Source: Selaginella moellendorffii
Lineage: Eukaryota > Streptophyta > Lycopodiopsida > Selaginellales > Selaginellaceae
Direction of reading: 5' to 3'
Length of the DNA stretch: 64,000 nucleotides
NCBI RefSeq assembly: GCF_000143415.4
Contig: NW_003314276.1
Location: 1,406,466 to 1,470,465 of the forward strand
The notes under the pieces: generated by a model
The model's input: only the letters and a program-made list of their open reading frames with translations
The model's database searches: none
Told to the model about the DNA's origin: nothing
In this document: positions 54,166 to 64,000 of the stretch, in pieces
How the letters are laid out: each line of letters starts with the position of its first letter
Numbering within the stretch: position 1 is the stretch's first letter
Translations under genes and position numbers: made by a program

Positions 54166-57100
54166 TTTGGTATTAGAGTTTTTCCTTAGTCTGACTTTTA
54201 TTGGTTGTTAAGTATATCACAACTTGTATTGGCATCAGAAAGTCTTAAAAGTGGGCTTATTTTCGAGGAGTAGCATGTCAAGAGAGCATGACTCTCCACT
54301 TTAGTTCATATATGAACATATAAACAATATAGTGAATAAAAAGGGGTCAATAAGGGAATGACTTTGGGATCTTAAGAACAATAAATGGCTATTCTTATAA
54401 AGTTGAGGATGTTTCATATAAGCATTTGATTTAGTAAAATAGCTAATAAGTAGACAACTATATTTGGGATCATAAAATGATAAAGATGATAAAGGCATTA
54501 TAAAATTATCTTCATATAGTTGAGGATGGTGCTAGAGTTGGTGACCATAAGAGGTTAAATATGGACAAGGATATATGTCCTTGAAATTGTAGCTAAGGCT
54601 AGGTCTAAAAAATGTTGGAATAATCCAAGGAGTGTACTCAAATGATGAGTTAGTGTTCTCATCATATAAAAAGGTAATTTTAAAAGGTGAAAATAGTTTA
54701 TATAGAACCAAGGATAATCAAGTATTGAAATAACACTTGCAATGATGGTCTTTACGAATAAGATGTGAATACAAGAATTTATATTCAAATGTGGTGGCAC
54801 TTTAAAAGTAGTTGGGAGGATAGGACCTTATAGAATGTCGAACTAACAAATTCCAAAAGTTGAATGACTCAATAGAGTCAAAAGATGGTCCTAAAGGCTT
54901 AAAGGAATCCCATTTGGATAGAAGTGTATTATATTTGGTGAAAATTTGGGAGGATTATGAGTTTTAAATATGAGAACAATGGGTATTTCATTGATGGCAA
55001 AAAGTGTCATACTAAAGTTGTGAAAAATGTGCTCACGAAAGAAAGTAATCTCGGCAAAAAATTGTGTGTGAACATTAAGGAGCAATGCTAATTAACAATT
55101 GGTATAAGGAACGATTGCTTTGGTCTTAGCAAAACATAAACATAAATGGTCAATGTCATGATGGTAACCTTGTGGAGCTGGTGGGGTGGAGACCCTAAGT
55201 GTCTCAAGGGATGATGCCTTGAGGTTAAATTGATGGGTTCATTAGAATACCTTGCCAAGAGAACCTCAATGGAAATAGAGTTGGCATATCTTGGATATGG
55301 TTGGATTTATGTACTTATACCAAATATTGATGGAGTTGTGAAACCACCAACAATGAATTGTGGGATATAATAAACTATGAAATAACTAAATAAAGGTTTG
55401 AAATAATTTCTTAGAGCTAACTTAATGAGACATTTTGGTTGGATAAGGAGGTTAGATACATCCCTTAAGGGGTGTTGTGCTTATGTTGCAGTATAGTGAA
55501 TCAATATCAATAAGAAATATTCATTGCTTAAAAAGTCCATCATGGAAACATATAAACACTTTAAAAATACCAAAGAAGTAGTGTTTTATTATGAGGGTAT
55601 TAGATAATGCCCAATGGACTATATTTCTAAAAAAAATAGATAGAACATACTATCAAATGTCCAAGGTTGACAAAAGCTAAAGATGGGGTAAATCCGACTA
55701 TCCAAAGTAGATAAAGCCAAAAGGATTTTTACATTGTTAGTAGCAGATAGAGAAATTAATGAGTAACAACATTAATCCTGGTATGTGGGATTACAAAGTG
55801 AGCATATCTAAATTGAAAAACCACTCCCTAGATCATTGAGTAAATTCATCCCTAAAAATACTTGCTAAGACATGGTAGAAAATGCAAAGCTAACCTCCTA
55901 ATTGGGAGGAGAATAATCAACATATAAAACCAAAAAGTAAGTAGTAAATGGATAAAATTGAATTATAAAAATCAAAAAGTATAATTGAGAGTAGTTATAT
56001 AAGTTGAAAATGGAGAATCAAATGGGTGCTCAAAAGTGTTGCTATTAACAACCGTGATGCTATGGAAAGTTTAAGAGGGATAAGGTGTCAAAAGAATGGA
56101 AAGTTTTGTTCTTGAAAGATAATCCATAAGAGTTTAAATAAGCAGCATCTCGAGCAACACCCATATCATTACTATAAAGATTTATGTGAGTATCAAATGC
56201 TAACTCCATATTAAATTATATGGTAGTAAAAAGCTTGCAAAAAGATAAGAATTAGTAAGATATGGGATAGAGTCCTTTCAATGTTCCCAAAAACAATTTT
56301 GGGTAGATTGGTACATAGAAAAATAAATATAAATGGTTCATGGAATTATGCAAAATCAAAGTGGCCTAGTAAAAATATGGTTTTGAAGTTTGCCATGAAG
56401 CAATGCTATCAAAGTTGGGCCCTTTTGAAGTCATCACTTTCAACTAGCGTTTTTGTTCTTCCAACTTGTTAATCCCACTTAGTAAATCACCTAACCAACA
56501 TAACATAGTTCTTTGCATAAGTGTGAAAGTCTTCAAACATTGACTTTTGTTCAAAGTTATTTCTTTAAACCCATGAGAACTACTTCCATTTGGGAAATTT
56601 ATATTTAGAAATATATTTCTTTTTCCAAAATTTATTGGCATTTACCACATGGGTGTTCATTGCATAACTTGTTGTTTGAATTCTTTCCAATAATTTCTAT
56701 AGCCCATTCTCAACCATTAGTCTTTTACTTCTATCCATTGATTCTTGTATTAAACAACATAAGGTCACTACCTTCATCCTTGAGGTATCATTTCCATTCC
56801 ATAATAAAGGCTTTGTTTGCCAAGTCTAAGGGGTATTCACCCTTAGTAAGTCTCCCTAACATTTTTTGTTGTGACAACCTAACGTTATGACCTTCCCATG
56901 GGTCTTTCCTTAGAGACTACTTTCTTGGATTCACAATACCATTGCATTGCCATAATTTATTTCCTTTAGGTATCCTTGGTCAAGTTACACCATACCATTT
57001 ATTCAAATCACTACTTTGAACTAGGAATATTATTTTTTAACTCACCAAGGAATTTATCCTTAATTATCAACCATAAAATCACTTAATGATCCCGTATAGA

Positions 57101-58215
57101 TAGCTTAATAGGCTTACCAATAAGCACTAGATCTTTCAAACCTCTAAATTCTTAACCACAACCCTAGAGCCATCCCCCACACTTGATAGTATGCCCAATT
57201 TAACCCTTTTGAATAATGGTCCATAACAATTGAGATTGGGTGTCCCATATCCTCGGTGCCACTTGCACTAGAGTGTTTAAATTAAATATGTCAAATTTTC
57301 ACATTAAGCACTCTAATTGTGCATCATGACTTTGGGGCATCCCTCGCTTGGCAATATGCCCAAACCAGCCTTTTTACTGAAAGTCCATAATCATTGAAAA
57401 TTGAATGTCCTTATATTCCAATGGGACTTGAACCCAAGAACTAAAACCCAATTTATGTATATACATCTATGAATTGCATCACCAAGATGCTTGGCGTAAC
57501 TCCCCGCGCCAGTGCACCAACTTATATTTAACACATGCTACAAATCATAGCTTAAGAATTTAGTTCCTCTGAACTTTAAAGTCCTCTCACATAACAAGCG
57601 AATTGACCCACTAGTGATTATGCATGGACTCCCCCATGCTTGGCTTCATGGGCCACAAGAATGTTTCAGGGACGTGTGGAAGCTCAAGATGGAGCCTTTT
57701 CCGGTGTGAAGAAAGACTCTAATGTGGAGAACATAAAAGCTCTAAAATATGGAGTAGCAAGGTAACTAAATAATAGAGCCATGGATAACCTTAGCACAAA
57801 TTATAGATAAGTGGAACTTAGTGCATAGGGTGGCACAAAATAAAAAAGAGGATAATGGTGCCCTCAATTGAAGGATTTTCTAGGATGGGGAAGTGGAGTT
57901 TACATAATATATGCAATGTAAGGTGTCAAAGATATGGAGGAAATTGACTCAAGAAGTTAATATCATAGTTTCAAAGTATAATAATTATATTGATGGAGAT
58001 TGAGATTACTCCAGAATGAGTAGTAAGAGTAAAATAGACTCTAAGTTGGAGAAATTATACTTCTTAGGGGATGGGAAAAATATAATGAGCCTTTGGTGTT
58101 GAACCATTGACAAATATTAAGTTAGTGCTAAGTAAAATGGTAATCCATAATGGAGTTACTTTATGAAATGGTTTATCATTTGATGAGGATATAAAACTTT
58201 GTTTATGAGTGGTGG
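54166..58215 (+). mobile_element. Internal region of a non-autonomous family B element
   Basis: It lies between two family B LTRs. TGGTATTAGAG at about 54170 is a decayed initiator-Met-tRNA primer site. I found no gag or pol, though many short frames exist. The part 56490-57480 resembles the reverse complement of 24000-24720, so another element piece is inserted in inverse orientation. The part 57700-58215 is related to 50800-51346. It fits a large retrotransposon derivative. Confidence 0.5.
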
Positions 58216-59004
58216 AGTTGTGAAACACAAACCCCTAAGCCCCAAAGTGGAGCCAAGAGGGTGCCACGTGGTAGTGACCATAAAAGCTCCAACTTGAAAA
58301 GTCAAGAGCAAAAATGGAACTCCTAACAAAGTGCTCAAGAAATGAGCACAAAACAATCAATAAGTGAGCCTCTAGAAAAAGAACACAAGACAATCAACAT
58401 ATAACATGTGGAAGTGTCAAGATAGACCCGAGATGGACTTAAGAGGGAGTTCAAGGAGTCCAAGATGGAATTCAAGTTGGAGTCTAAGATGGACCCAAGA
58501 TGGAGTCCGAGATGGAGTTCAAAAAAGAGTCTGAGATGGAGTCCGAGATGGAGCTAAAAAAAAAGTCTGAAATGGAGTTTAAGTAGGAGTTCAAGATGGC
58601 ATCTAAGATGGAGTCCAAGAATGAGTCCAAGATGGGAGTCCGAGATGGAGCTCAAGGTCAAATTGTGGTCAGGGGATAACCACTCATAAATGACTAGCCC
58701 AATCTTTGGGAGATAGGTTTATAATATAAGTGGTCTTGGATTACCAATGAGACAAAGATGAATGAATATAGCTTTAGTGTAATGGGCTAATATGTCAATG
58801 GTATCTTTAGATGTCTGTAGTAGGATTAAATATATGAAGCACTTGGACCGAATACAAAAGGTTGAGTGGCATAGATGTCATTTATGGGGCTAGTATGTCC
58901 CTAAATTGGGAGTAGGACTTATGAAGGTTGTGAGTGAGAGTCCTCCAAGTGGTCAAAGGTGTGGTTAAATGCGTAAAGTAAAATGGAAAATTTAGTCGCT
59001 TACA
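58216..59004 (+). repeat. Family B LTR with an internal deletion
   Basis: TGTGAAACACAAACCCCTAA at the start, then a short GAGTCC-type array (58430-58650), then directly 'gtggtcaggggataacc', skipping the middle of the LTR. It ends 'gtcgcttaca'. Confidence 0.65.
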
Positions 59005-59009
59005 CAAGT

Positions 59010-59655
59010 ATATACACAAGTTTTACAAAATGTTAATAAAATGCTAATCAAACATTCCCAACTTGATCTACTCTGACATATTTTGCTCCGCACGAAATAA
59101 AAGGCTTTAAAAACAAACCCTAAATTACATCACTGACTTAAATAGCCCTTGACAAAGACAATGCAATTGTTAGAAGGCATCATTATAATCGTTAGCATGT
59201 AAATATGCATTTAAAGACATTTGGGAGAATGTTTTAATCCTCATGAATAGTTGCATTTAAACCATTGTACCATTGTAGTGCCATCCCTTAGAGACACGTT
59301 AGAAACTTATGCAAATTCCAAGCATCATCCCAAAAGTGATATATGGCAATCATTGTAAAGTGATTGAACTAATGGTACACGTAATCCTTATGAAAGAACT
59401 CTAACCAAACATGAGGATTGATAGCAAAAGTAAGAAGAGCTATACCATGCACTATGAATGTTGTTATCAATTAAGTTTTATTGTTCAACTACAACTACAT
59501 AGCATTAAGTATTTATACTAACTACTACTCTAGAATCAAAAGAGGAGGAGGCTATTGCTCTGCCATAAAAATGAATTAAAAGATAAAAACAAAAGAGAAG
59601 AAATTGAAAATGTTATAAGAAAAGGGAGATTTAAATGATACAAAAGTTAGATCTA
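59010..59655 (+). repeat. Duplicated host segment, copy 2 (left part)
   Basis: It is similar to 51585-52230. It is separated from its continuation at 62190 by a truncated gypsy element. Confidence 0.7.
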
Positions 59656-59734
59656 AAACAAAACCCCAAATCCAAGCACTCCTAAGGGACAATCAAAGTT
59701 GCCCCTCATCTCCATTAATGTGAGTGCATAAAAT

Positions 59735-60480
59735 ATGAAAATTAAATATAAAAATATGCATATTAATCACCCTAGCTTATATATGGGGAAGTGCGTGTTT
59801 GGATCCAAGGACACAAGTTATCTTGGGTACCGTATTTCTCGTGTGGGTTTGCAAGTTAATCCTGACAAACTTATGGCTATTCTAAAGTTCCCTACTCCAA
59901 AGTGTGTGAATGATGTGCAGCGCTTCTTGGGCAAGGTGCAGTATCTCAGGCATTTTGTGGATCATCTTTCTGATCGCACTGCACCATTGTGAGCGTTGCT
60001 GAAGTCATCAATATCATCTTTCATTTGGTCTCCGGATTATGAGCAGGCGTTCGGGGATCTCAAAAAGTTATTAACAACTCCTTCGGTTTTGGCATATCCT
60101 AACTACACTCGACCTTTTATTTTGCACATGGATGCTTTTGACATTGATCTTGGAGGTGTGTTAATGCAAGAGAGCTCGAGTGTGCCTGGTTAGTGCCATC
60201 CCATTGCATATATAAGCCGTACATTACAACCAGCGGAGATGAACTACTCCACAACAAAGAAAGAGTGTTTAGCTGCAGTTTGGGGTTTTGAGAAACTTCA
60301 TGCATATCTACATGGTTCTCGGACGTTACTTGAAGGTGACCATGCTGCTGTTACTTTGTTATTTAAGTGAAAGAACCTGGTTGGTCATACTGCTTGGTGG
60401 GCTTTGAAGCTTTAGATATATGATATTGATGTTGTTCACCGCCCAGGGAGTTCTATGGCTGATGCTAATGCCCTTTCTCA
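59735..60480 (+). pseudogene. Reverse transcriptase C-terminus and RNase H, retrotransposon 4
   Basis: The first part has KCVFGSKDTSYLGYRIS and VQRFLGKVQYLRHFVDHLS, the thumb and connection of gypsy reverse transcriptase. A stop at about 59990 separates it from the RNase H part, which has ILHMDAFDIDLGGVLMQ near 60115 and a degenerate A-D-A-L-S-Q end near 60455 (ADANALSQ). Several more stops occur (60191, 60368, 60415). Confidence 0.75.
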
Positions 60481-60961
60481 AACTCCTCTTCCTTCTTCAT
60501 TCTCTTCTCATGTTTCTGACAAGCCTATCGTTCTAGCATCTGTGGATTTTCTAGATGAGGATTCTATGCTGTCGGCAGTTGCTGTACTTGACGTTCAGTG
60601 TCCACAAGGTGCAAAGCAAGATCTAGCTTCGCTTGATGAGGTTCGCAAGGCTCAAAAGATTAAGCCATGGATTTGAAGGCTTCGAGATGGGTTTGAGAAT
60701 TTTACACCACTTGCTGATGACTTACCTTTCCGGCATTTACATTCTCAATATCGTCTTGAAGGTGGCCTTCTTTATTTTGTGGGGACAGATCCTGATGATC
60801 ATTTACAGCTGGTGGTGCCTTCTATCTTTATTCCGTGGTTTCTCCATGTCTACCATAATTCTCCTGTTCTAGGTGGGCATATGGGACATCGTCGTGTAAT
60901 CGAGAAGCTACGCAAGTCTTTCTAACCGTCCTTCCGCAGCCCGAGGGGGAGTATTACGAGC
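60481..60961 (+). pseudogene. Linker and integrase zinc region remnant, retrotransposon 4
   Basis: A frame to 60676 has no clear domain. Near 60865 the fragment GGHMGHRRVIEKLRKSF resembles the His pair of the integrase zinc finger. The Cys pair is missing, apparently lost with a deletion or frameshift near 60920-60960. Confidence 0.55.
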
Positions 60962-61979
60962 TTGGCACCAAACGCAGCTACGCACATACCGGATAATATC
61001 ACGTTACATCTCCAGCCAACAATTGCAATTTCCCGTCCATTTGAGTTGGTGGCATTTGATCTTATGGGACCTTTTCCACGGTCAACTGCTGGCAATGAGT
61101 ATGTTATTATTGCTTCTGACTATTTGACTTGTTGGGTGGAAGTTGGTGCTCTTGCTAGCACCTCTGCAACTGCTGTTGGATACTTCCTCCTCAATCGAGT
61201 GGTGTTCCAGCATTCTTGTTCAGAGCGGATTCTTTCGGATAATGGTCCCGCATTTATGGCTGAGGCATTTCATGTTTTGACGTCTCGGTTGGGGATTTGC
61301 CACACTGTCACGAGTGCTTATCATCCACAATCAGATAGTCTGGTGGAACGGCTTGTTCGGACGTTCAAGGGGATGATTGCGAAGTATGTGAACTTTCAGC
61401 ATTCGGATTGGGATGGTTATTTGCCGTCTCTTCGGTATGCATATGTCACTAGGGTGCAGAGTCCTGTTGGTGCTTCACCATATAAACTCCTATATGGTCA
61501 TGATCCAATATTACCAATGGAGCTAGGTTTACCTTCGTGATTGCCACGAGCTGCGGATGCTAAGTCATGGGATTAATATTTGACAAGCATTCTTCCACTT
61601 ATCCGAGCGGAGTCTACTGAACACTTAGGCCGCGTACAAGTAGGACAACAACGGCGCTACAACTCCTATCATCGTCCACCTGCAGAGTACAAAGTGGATG
61701 ATTTGGTGTTAGTCCGTTTTCCCCATCTTACGGTACGTGGTTTATCTAAAGGGCTCCTTGCACAGTGGAAAGGACCATATTGGGTGTTGCGGCAAGTTGG
61801 ACCACATTTATGAGGTTCGGCATGACGTCCAACAGGCCGATCTTCTAGAGATTGTGCATGTGCAGCGGTTGAAACACTTCATACAAAGGGATCAAGAGCA
61901 GTTAATACCATCTATAAATCCGCCGATGCCTCCTCCTGATGTTCCTCCAAATCCCGGCCTGTCTACAAGAGAACCCTGA
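60962..61979 (+). pseudogene. Integrase core and C-terminus, retrotransposon 4
   Basis: The 61-kb frame has FDLMGPFPRS (first Asp), ILSDNGPAFMAEAF (second Asp) and AYHPQSDSLVERLVRTFK (Glu), so the DDE triad is visible. After stops at about 61540 and 61575, the C-terminal part reads DDLVLVRFP and QWKGPYWVLRQVG near 61690-61800, followed by a frameshift to HVQRLKHF. No chromodomain was recognised. Confidence 0.8.
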
Positions 61980-62011
61980 TGGTCTTTCATTATTCCGAGA
62001 GGAGGGGATGA

Positions 62012-62185
62012 TGTGAGGGCCAAGTGTATGGCTACGATGCTGTATACTAATATTAGCGTAGTGGGATTTTGGTAGTTGGATTAGTTTCAATCCGGACCAC
62101 TCGCTCTTGTATATAAGCTAGGGTTTTTGGGCTAATTGATATGCACATTTATGTATTCCCTTTCCATATTCCAAGCACTCACAAC
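62012..62185 (+). repeat. 3' LTR-like end of retrotransposon 4
   Basis: TGTGAGGGCC after a polypurine tract; TATATAAGCTAGGG resembles an LTR promoter. The right boundary is not certain because no 5' LTR is available for comparison. Confidence 0.45.
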
Positions 62186-62189
62186 TTGT

Positions 62190-62559
62190 AATATATATAA
62201 AAACTAATACTCCAAAAAACTGAAAAATAAATTTAAATATAGATAATCACAATGAATAAATATTGATCTTTTATTTGTAAGAACCACTATATATATTACT
62301 ATTAACTAAAGTACTTCACAACAAAATAAACAAGATAAATATTATAAATTTAAGAAAAAACTTTAAAGATAAAAAGTTTTACATTTATAAAACAAATTAA
62401 TTATAAATTTATAATATAATTTTTGTTTTTTTTTATGTTATTTTTAAAATAAAATAAAATAATCTATTAAACTATTATTTTTCCTATTATATATTAGCAT
62501 AAGGAAAACAACTTTACATAATTAGTCATTTAAATTTCATTTACCTTATAAATTTCCAG
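62190..62559 (+). repeat. Duplicated host segment, copy 2 (upstream of the S1-like gene)
   Basis: Very AT-rich and similar to 52332-52699. It is presumably the promoter region, conserved between both gene copies. Confidence 0.7.
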
Positions 62560-62982
62560 ATGAAGTCTTTTAAGCTGAAGATAAATATTTTTATAGTTAA
62601 TTTATTTTTATTATTTTTTAGTTCTACTTCTATTGAACGTTTTATTATTAATAGAATAGGATACTCTATCTATCCATCTTGTGCATCAAAAGATGATAAT
62701 ATAATCCCAGGTAATTTAAATGATAGACAAAGATTTTCATTCAAGTTTGGAACAAGATGGATTGGTCGTACTCAATTTTGGTGTGATTTTAAAATTAATG
62801 ATGGACCTTATAAAGAAAATTCAATAAGTTTTTCTGTTTATGTTCAAAATAGTAATAATGAATATGAAGAATCGGAGTATATAGAGTATTATATATTTGG
62901 ATATGGAATTTTTGAAACTCATAAACATTATGGAAGAGAATGGTCTATACCTAAGAAAAGATTTAATTTAGAATTTTCATAA
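62560..62982 (+). CDS. S1/SPH-family (plant self-incompatibility S1-like) secreted protein
   Basis: Single-exon frame of 140 residues, a normal length for the family. Residues 8-24 form a hydrophobic signal-peptide core, so the product should be secreted. The body shows the family wording: SCASKDDN (Cys41), RQRFSFKFGTRWIGRTQFWCDF (Cys75 in the F-W-C motif, Thr71). Only these two Cys remain; many relatives have four. In poppy, S1 proteins act in pollen rejection; most SPH relatives have no known role. The gene and flanks are very AT-rich compared with the P450. The start is supported by the matching ATG in the truncated duplicate at 52700. It has no disruptions. Confidence 0.75.
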   Translation: MKSFKLKINIFIVNLFLLFFSSTSIERFIINRIGYSIYPSCASKDDNIIPGNLNDRQRFSFKFGTRWIGRTQFWCDFKINDGPYKENSISFSVYVQNSNNEYEESEYIEYYIFGYGIFETHKHYGREWSIPKKRFNLEFS

Positions 62983-63560
62983 TTTATTTATTTCTATATA
63001 CTATTTCACTAGTTTAGTTGTGTTAAATTTTAATTAGAAAAGTTTAATAAAAATATAATTCTATATTATTATAGATTTTATTAAATTTTTTATCATATTT
63101 AAAAATTGGTATCCAAATATTATCTTATAATCTCAATATCCTGATTTATGATTGAGTAGAAACATACACCTCCTGCACTTTATTATATTATTGACAATGA
63201 AGTAGACATGGCTACATGTCTACTCATAAACCTCTCATTTTTTAGGGTTGCTAATCACACTGAGCAAAAGAGATGTACTCATACTCTAATTGACAACCTC
63301 TCATTTTATAATGTTTATATTGCTAACATGCTAAGGTTCAGAGCATAATGAGCACACGACAGCAAAAGGATTAGTGAGACAAGAAGTACAATGCAATGTT
63401 AAGATAAAGACTATTATTGTAAAAACATTGTAATCTTACATTCACAACAATTTATAGTGGTTTGAAAAGTATCATTGTTTCTTCCTGGGTCTCCCTATTC
63501 AAACTTAATCAAGTTTATCTTACAATAACTTACTTAAATGTTGTTTAGGATGTTCTTGGA
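62983..63560. other. AT-rich spacer; no gene seen
   Basis: No recognisable frame, RNA gene or repeat. Confidence 0.4.
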
Positions 63561-64000
63561 TGAAGTCAGACGCGAAAATGACGCAATAAATCGGCTCTAA
63601 ACAAAACAAACGAGAAAGACAAAGTGAAGCTCTGCAGCATATCAGAAGTGTCCGAAGTTACCATTTGAAACAAGACCATGGTCCACCAGCAGCTGCTTAG
63701 GCCGAAGCCAAGCTTGTGAAATACCTGTTCATGCAAATGTGTATGATTCTTAAACCAGGTGATGTTTGCTTTCTTACCAGCATAAGTACAGTTCCACACA
63801 CAAAAGCAAATGCCATGTTAATCCCCAGAAAATTCAAATCCCCGCTAGCCTGTGAATGCCAACGTTATTTAAACCCGATAGTTATCTCAGTACATGCAAA
63901 TTATACCAGAAGCGTTCCTTCGAGAGCGAGGGCTGGCGGAGTCAGCGCTATGCTGAAAAAGAACGGTGTGACGACGGTGTGCATCTGCGGTGCACCAGAG
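63561..64000 (-). other. Possible exons of an unidentified minus-strand gene at the window edge
   Basis: On the minus strand, a frame from the edge (HTVVTPFFFSIALTPPALAL) can be spliced by GT-AG introns to a short hydrophobic exon (ASGDLNFLGINMAFAFVCGT, about 63830-63765) and perhaps onward. Two hydrophobic stretches suggest a membrane protein. An aquaporin-like origin crossed my mind but key NPA motifs are absent here. It is uncertain whether it is a gene. Confidence 0.25.

Larger units (their letters stand above)
59656..62185 (+). mobile_element. 5'-truncated Ty3/gypsy element (retrotransposon 4)
   Basis: It contains the reverse transcriptase end, RNase H, integrase and a short 3' LTR-like end. 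LTR, gag, protease and the catalytic part of reverse transcriptase are missing on the left. A polypurine tract (GAGAGGAGGGGATGA, ending about 62011) precedes TGTGAGGGCC, the likely 3' LTR start, and TATATAAGC lies near 62110. The wording (KCVFGSKDTSYLG, FDLMGPFPRS, SDNGPAF) is unlike retrotransposons 1 and 2, so it is another lineage. No intron is seen at its H-P-Q integrase site. Confidence 0.75.

Overview
The window looks like nuclear DNA of a land plant, rich in retrotransposons. The evidence is a five-exon plant cytochrome P450, a plant-type S1/SPH secreted protein gene, chromodomain Ty3/gypsy elements, initiator-Met-tRNA primer sites and a short plant telomere-type tract. Nearly all introns I could resolve are short (38-82 bp). 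Compact introns plus abundant gypsy DNA would suit a seed-free plant such as a lycophyte, but the species is a guess. Only two genes look like intact host genes: the P450 (12420-14195) and the S1-like gene (62560-62982). A 100-base assembly gap lies at 52805-52904. Layout: 1-937 is an LTR fragment (called family B here). 939-8158 is a decayed chromovirus with both LTRs. 8159-12419 is AT-rich and gene-free, with an irregular minisatellite at 10378-11840. The P450 follows. 15550-19230 is a heavily decayed Tat-like gypsy element. 20540-27280 is a patchwork of LTR pieces in both orientations. 27286-47206 is a young chromovirus (1160/1157-bp LTRs, target duplication CCAAG) that landed inside a family B LTR. 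47212-59004 holds family B LTRs and long non-coding internal regions. 59010-62982 is a second copy of the S1-gene locus, split by a truncated gypsy element. The last kilobase may contain exons of an unidentified minus-strand gene. The most striking object is nested in the pol gene of the young chromovirus. It is a 12.4-kb DNA transposon (30383-42748) with matching terminal inverted repeats and a duplicated target (ACAT, or ACATAAG if three terminal bases are counted as target). Removing it restores the retrotransposon reading frame. It carries two divergent, multi-exon genes: a plus-strand gene for a putative DDE-type transposase (38998-42132), and a minus-strand gene for a predicted protein of about 1,650 residues that appears to join a ParB-like domain, an acidic tract and an FCP1-like HAD domain (30825-about 36210). 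Both genes carry in-frame stops, so this copy is probably dead. About twenty copies of a 22-bp palindrome (arm ATGGCATGAG or ATGGCGTGTG) are scattered through the transposon and were not seen elsewhere in the window. Five lie 6-11 bp upstream of predicted 3' splice sites and four lie inside coding exons. I think this palindrome-studded two-gene transposon is the candidate undescribed system. The host chromovirus is itself unusual: its integrase/C-terminal region contains two apparent 46- and 52-bp GT-AG introns, and a cluster of RNA hairpins precedes its 3' LTR.
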